Assembly: GCA_019671005.1 (NCBI GenBank)
Contig: CM033714.1
Coordinates: 83,009,909-83,073,908 of the forward strand
Source of the DNA: Hibiscus mutabilis
Lineage: Eukaryota; Streptophyta; Magnoliopsida; Malvales; Malvaceae
Reading direction: 5' to 3'
Length of the DNA: 64,000 nt
Made by a program: the position numbers and the translations under genes. Shown here piece after piece: positions 60,479 through 64,000 of this stretch (positions are counted from its first letter, which is position 1; each line of letters opens with the position of its first letter). A model generated the notes under the pieces. The model was not told where the DNA came from. It searched no databases and was given only the letters and a program-made list of their open reading frames with translations.

Positions 60479-61390
60479 CGTTCGGTCCAACACTCAAAAA
60501 CCACCCCGAAATATGCGCTGGAAACCATACTAAGAGAACTCTCATAGGGGTGTTTAGGCGTGTTTTACGCCACCTTTGGATGTTTTTTCAGCTAAATTTT
60601 TTTATGTTAACATCAAATAAAAGTGTTTATCTATATGACTACACGTCTGCCGTTCGGTCCAACATTCAAAACCCGCTCTAAAAAATGCGTTGGAAACCCT
60701 ACCAAGAGAACTTTTATAGCGGTGTTTAGGAGCATTTTATGCCGCATTCGAATATTTTTTTGGTCAAATTTTTTACGTTAACATCAAGTACAAGTATTTA
60801 TTTATACGACTACGTGTCCGCTGTTTAGACCAACATTCAAAAACTGCTCCAAAACATGCGTTGAAAACCCTACTAAGAGAACTCTCATATGGGTGTTTAT
60901 GCGTGTTTTACGTCACATCTGGATGTTTTTTCGGCTAAATTTTTTATGTTAACATCAAGTACAAGTGTTTATCTATAAGACTACGCATCCTCCGTTCGGT
61001 CCAACATTCAAAAACCGCTCCAAAACATGCATTGGAAACCCTACCAAGAAAACTCCCATATGGGTGTTTAGGCGCGTTTTACACAGCCTTCAGATATTTT
61101 TTTAGCCGAATTTTTTATGTTAATATCAAGTACAAGTGTTTATCTATACGACTACGCACCCGTCGTTCGGTCCAACATTTAAAAACTGCTCCGAAATATG
61201 CGTTGAAAACCCTACCAAGAGAACTCTCATAGGGGTGTTTAGGCTCGTTCCTCTGAATTATTTTTGGCCAAATTTTTTACGTTAACATCAAGTACAAGTG
61301 TTTATCTATACGACTAAGCATTCGAAGTTCGGTCCAACATTCAAAAACCGCTCTAAAACATGCGTTGAAAACCCTATCAATAGACCTCTG
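60479..61390. repeat. 171-bp tandem repeat, part right of TE-D
   Basis: The TTCGGTCCAAC landmark recurs at 60481, 60653, 60824 (degenerate), 60995, 61166 and 61328: spacing 172, 171, 171, 171 and 162 bp. Five full units and a partial one. With the 48248-48360 piece the array before insertion had about six. Conserved landmarks include GGTGTTTAGGCG, TTTTTTATGTTAACATCAAG and TATCTATACGACTACG. Confidence 0.9.
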
Positions 61391-62209
61391 CAAAAATGCT
61401 ACTGAGAGGTTGGGAAGGTGTAACTCGCATAAATATAGCACTACTGAATCAACACATTCGTCTCTATACCACAGCCGTCTTTCATTTTTTTATAAATATA
61501 GCTTAAATATAGCATTACATTGTACATTGTTCGGAATGAGGCTACCAGAAATCATAATGAAAACTCTAATTGCTGTCGTATTGTCTCATATTACAAAGTT
61601 TTACTTACAATATTAGTTTTTTGAGAAACCGCGCGGTCTTGCATTATTTGGGATACAACACAAGTGTTGCCGCCGGGCCTTGAAGGCATAATGTTGCACC
61701 CATTTTTATTCCATGCATCAACCCATATGCATCCATAATGACATATACGGGGTACTGCATGTCATATTCCATGTTGATTGACCCTGTTTTTTGCATGAAC
61801 AATCCTATAGCAGTAAAAAATAATTCGACAGCCAGTCATAACAATGAATTGTGGTACTGAGTGAATCATTTGTATACTATAAAAAATATTTACATGTACT
61901 CAAGCATATGTATTAAAGTTTGGGGAGTAATGTATAATAAGTTGTCAATTTCTTTTTTTGTATTCTAAATATATCTTAATGTTCTAAATGTAGTAATTTT
62001 TTATTTCCGACCGAATGCAACACTTTACATAGTTCGTTACGTGAAAAAAAACATAACAATTTTTTGTCAACTAAACTCAAAATTTTATTAATAAAAGAAA
62101 ACATTCATTGGGTCCGAAATTTATTAAAAGACAAATATCTAAAATTAATAAACATGACAAATTTTGTGAACTCAACTCAAATAAATAATTAAACCTATCT
62201 GTACTCTGC
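61391..62209. other. Spacer with a possible unrecognised exon
   Basis: On the - strand, 61640-61815 reads openly (VYVIMDAYGLMHGIKMGATL and beyond) and is richer in G+C than its surroundings. I do not recognise it. It may be a further exon of the decayed element to the right. The remainder is AT-rich. Confidence 0.3.
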
Positions 62210-62214
62210 AGACC

Positions 62215-63680
62215 TTGCTCCTATGTCGGGTTAGGATTCAGGTTCCAGATCAGGTTCCTGGTCCTGCTCTTTTAGGATTTCAACCAAAGTAACATAAACT
62301 TCTCGTTGAGCTTCGATTGTCAACTTGGCTTTTCTATTTGCCACAAACCATTGATGGTACTCAGAATTCAAGAAAATCGAAATCATGAGGAAATGGATCA
62401 CGAGCCGGCAACCTGCTTGACCTGTTAAGCCACCATGCTATGTATGACGAATATCTCTTTGCTCAGTTCTCTTCGCTCTTACCCCATAAGTCCACATTTT
62501 CAAACTTATCCATATGGTTCGGGTCCTCCGGCACAGGCTGGTGGTATCTGAACTACTTAAGAACCCAATTGCCGTAAAAAATCTCGACAATCACAAAATT
62601 TAGCAACGACATTACTGAACACCAATTTCTGGCATCTTCATAGGCATCGTTTAGAATCACATGAAGACTATCATCGTCATCATCATATGACATCCATCAA
62701 AACTGCAATAATACGTACATAACTAGAAAATTGGTTCAAAATAAATTCAAATTTTAAAATTTCGATCTAAAAGCAATTTTGTATTACCTGCTCTTCGCAA
62801 TACATGTCAATTTTCGTTCTCACTGCAATAATTAATTTTACATCCAACGTTTTATTTTTGACTTTTTGAGCCCATCTACAAAATACAAATACATAGATGG
62901 ATCATGGTTTTCGTAAATAAAATTTAAAACAATTATGGGAATTAACATTATCACCTTGAAGCGAGTGAGAATTGAAATGGAGGATCGTAAATAGAAGCCA
63001 AGAATGGAAGCCTGTACCAGGCCTATGATTGTATCAGCACCACACACCCAGCAATATCGGCGTGCACGAATCTGTCATTCACGTATGTCGGGATGGTCAC
63101 TGCCTTGCACAACTCGTGGTACTGGAAACCTAATATTGCAGATCCCCAATTGATTTTTTTTTCTACCCATGACGTCTCCCAGAACGGAAGGTACTACGTG
63201 TGCACGAGAGAACTCAATTTGTTCGGCATTAGCATACCACCGATGATGAGCAATATATAGGCTCGAGCAGTGCACTCAATTTCTACAGCTGTGAAATTTC
63301 TATCCACTTCAAAATCACTCTTCAGCCATGTCAGCTTCACACGTTTATGATCAACAGCATACGCCGTTGGAGTCTTTCCCAAATACTTGGAGCAGTAATC
63401 ATAAACAAAATAATCATTCTGACCAACAACTGGACAACCTGAAATTGGGACACCGAGATGCATAGCAACATCTTCGAGGATGATTGTGCACTCCCCGCAC
63501 GGTATGTGGAAGGTATGCGTCTCCAGTCTCCAACGCTCCACCAACCCATTAATCAACTGCGGCACAATTTCAAACTCATGAATCTTTGGCGTGTACCTAA
63601 AACCAAAATTCTGCAGAAATCTTATTATATATTGGCTTGGCGGATCGCTCCATATCACGCGAAGCCGAAATTTTGATCAT
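62215..63680 (-). pseudogene. Plant mobile domain (PMD, MAIN/MAIL1-like) gene, decayed
   Basis: Homologue of transposon-associated PMD proteins, often annotated 'protein phosphatase 7 long form homolog'; molecular function is unclear. On the - strand the first block (63680-62953) has LINGLVERWRLETHTFHIPC, GECTIILEDVAMHLGVPISG, INWGSAILGFQYHELCKA and AWYRLPFLAS. A donor follows at about 62953; then an exon at about 62875-62789 (WAQKVKNKTLDVKL) and a last block at about 62703-62220 (WMSYDDDDDSLHV, NWCSVMSLLNFVIVEIFY, RYHQPVPEDPNHMD). In-frame stops are TAG at 63194-63196 and near 63025, a TGA near 62700 and a TAG near 62555. Three of these four fit Trp or Gln codons hit by G-to-A or C-to-T changes. 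Confidence 0.75.
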
Positions 63681-64000
63681 ATTTCTACAAACACAATATT
63701 TAAATTAAAGTAGTATTTTTATCATTTAAAAACAATAAATTAAAAGTGACAAAAAATCATAAATTCTTACTAACAATCTCATGTTTTTCATGATGTGAGA
63801 ATCTTGAAGTCTTAACAACGTCATTTTTTCCTCAACAGTTATGCACAATTAAATGCCTAAAAATCACAAATCAATCAAATTTTAAAATATTTTCATTAAA
63901 TTATTAACTACACAATTTACTATTCGAATTTAAAAAAAGTACGCATATATAAAAAATTTGAGTAAACAAATAAATCATATTCAAAAAAAGTAATTGTACT
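63681..64000. other. AT-rich window edge
   Basis: Upstream side of the mobile-domain gene. No further coding exon recognised before the window ends. Confidence 0.4.

Noticed and set aside
1..64000. tRNA or rRNA genes
   Set aside because: None recognised; the tRNA-Asp matches at 17131-17147 and 50025-50044 are primer sites only.

Overview
This window looks like eudicot nuclear DNA. Intron-bearing plant genes with plastid targeting sit among plant-type LTR retrotransposons (Athila-like Ty3/gypsy and Sirevirus-like Ty1/copia), MULE, LINE and MITE remnants and long AT-rich spacers. A Malvaceae (cotton/cacao-like) source is a weak guess.

Layout. (1) 1-19955: an old Athila-like element on the + strand (TE-A; its 5' LTR lies left of the window) is interrupted at 8536/18674 by a younger relative on the - strand (TE-B, 8537-18673, both LTRs, tRNA-Asp primer site, 5-bp target duplication). 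TE-A's 3' LTR breaks off at about 19955. (2) 19956-25922: a Sirevirus-like copia element (TE-C) starts abruptly inside integrase. It continues through RT, RNase H, a palindrome-rich spacer with a TATA box, an env-like ORF, repeated polypurine tracts and a 3' LTR full of GTATCGATAC-type palindromes. (3) 28188-38834: a three-gene host island. It holds plastid APS reductase (- strand, five exons, one single-base frameshift), a glyoxalase I gene broken by two exonic deletions (+ strand), and an intact 11-exon arogenate/prephenate dehydratase (- strand). (4) 39000-44000: AT-rich spacer with three foldback MITEs, a 5'-truncated LINE and a Stowaway-like fragment. (5) 44000-64000: a decayed MULE transposase (- strand), a roughly 171-bp tandem repeat split by a second full-length Athila-like element (TE-D, 48361-60473, + strand), and a decayed plant-mobile-domain gene (- strand). 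The MULE, the repeats and the mobile-domain gene may once have been a single element.

Of the host genes, APS reductase makes sulfite for cysteine and glutathione, glyoxalase I detoxifies methylglyoxal using glutathione, and the dehydratase makes phenylalanine. No operon-like logic is implied. APS reductase and glyoxalase I are head to head; glyoxalase I and the dehydratase are tail to tail. Only the dehydratase is free of visible lesions.

The most interesting non-genic structures are these: a small hairpin with an AGGA loop just upstream of both an internal and a terminal polypurine tract in all three Athila-like copies; CTAGAG/CTCTAG stem-loops between the two tracts; a GCC-NN-GGC palindromic word shared by the LTRs and by polyprotein linkers; the Sirevirus palindromes; TATA boxes placed ahead of env-like ORFs; and a patchwork of templated filler DNA replacing part of reverse transcriptase in TE-A. 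All coordinates and similarities were read by eye; no database search was run.
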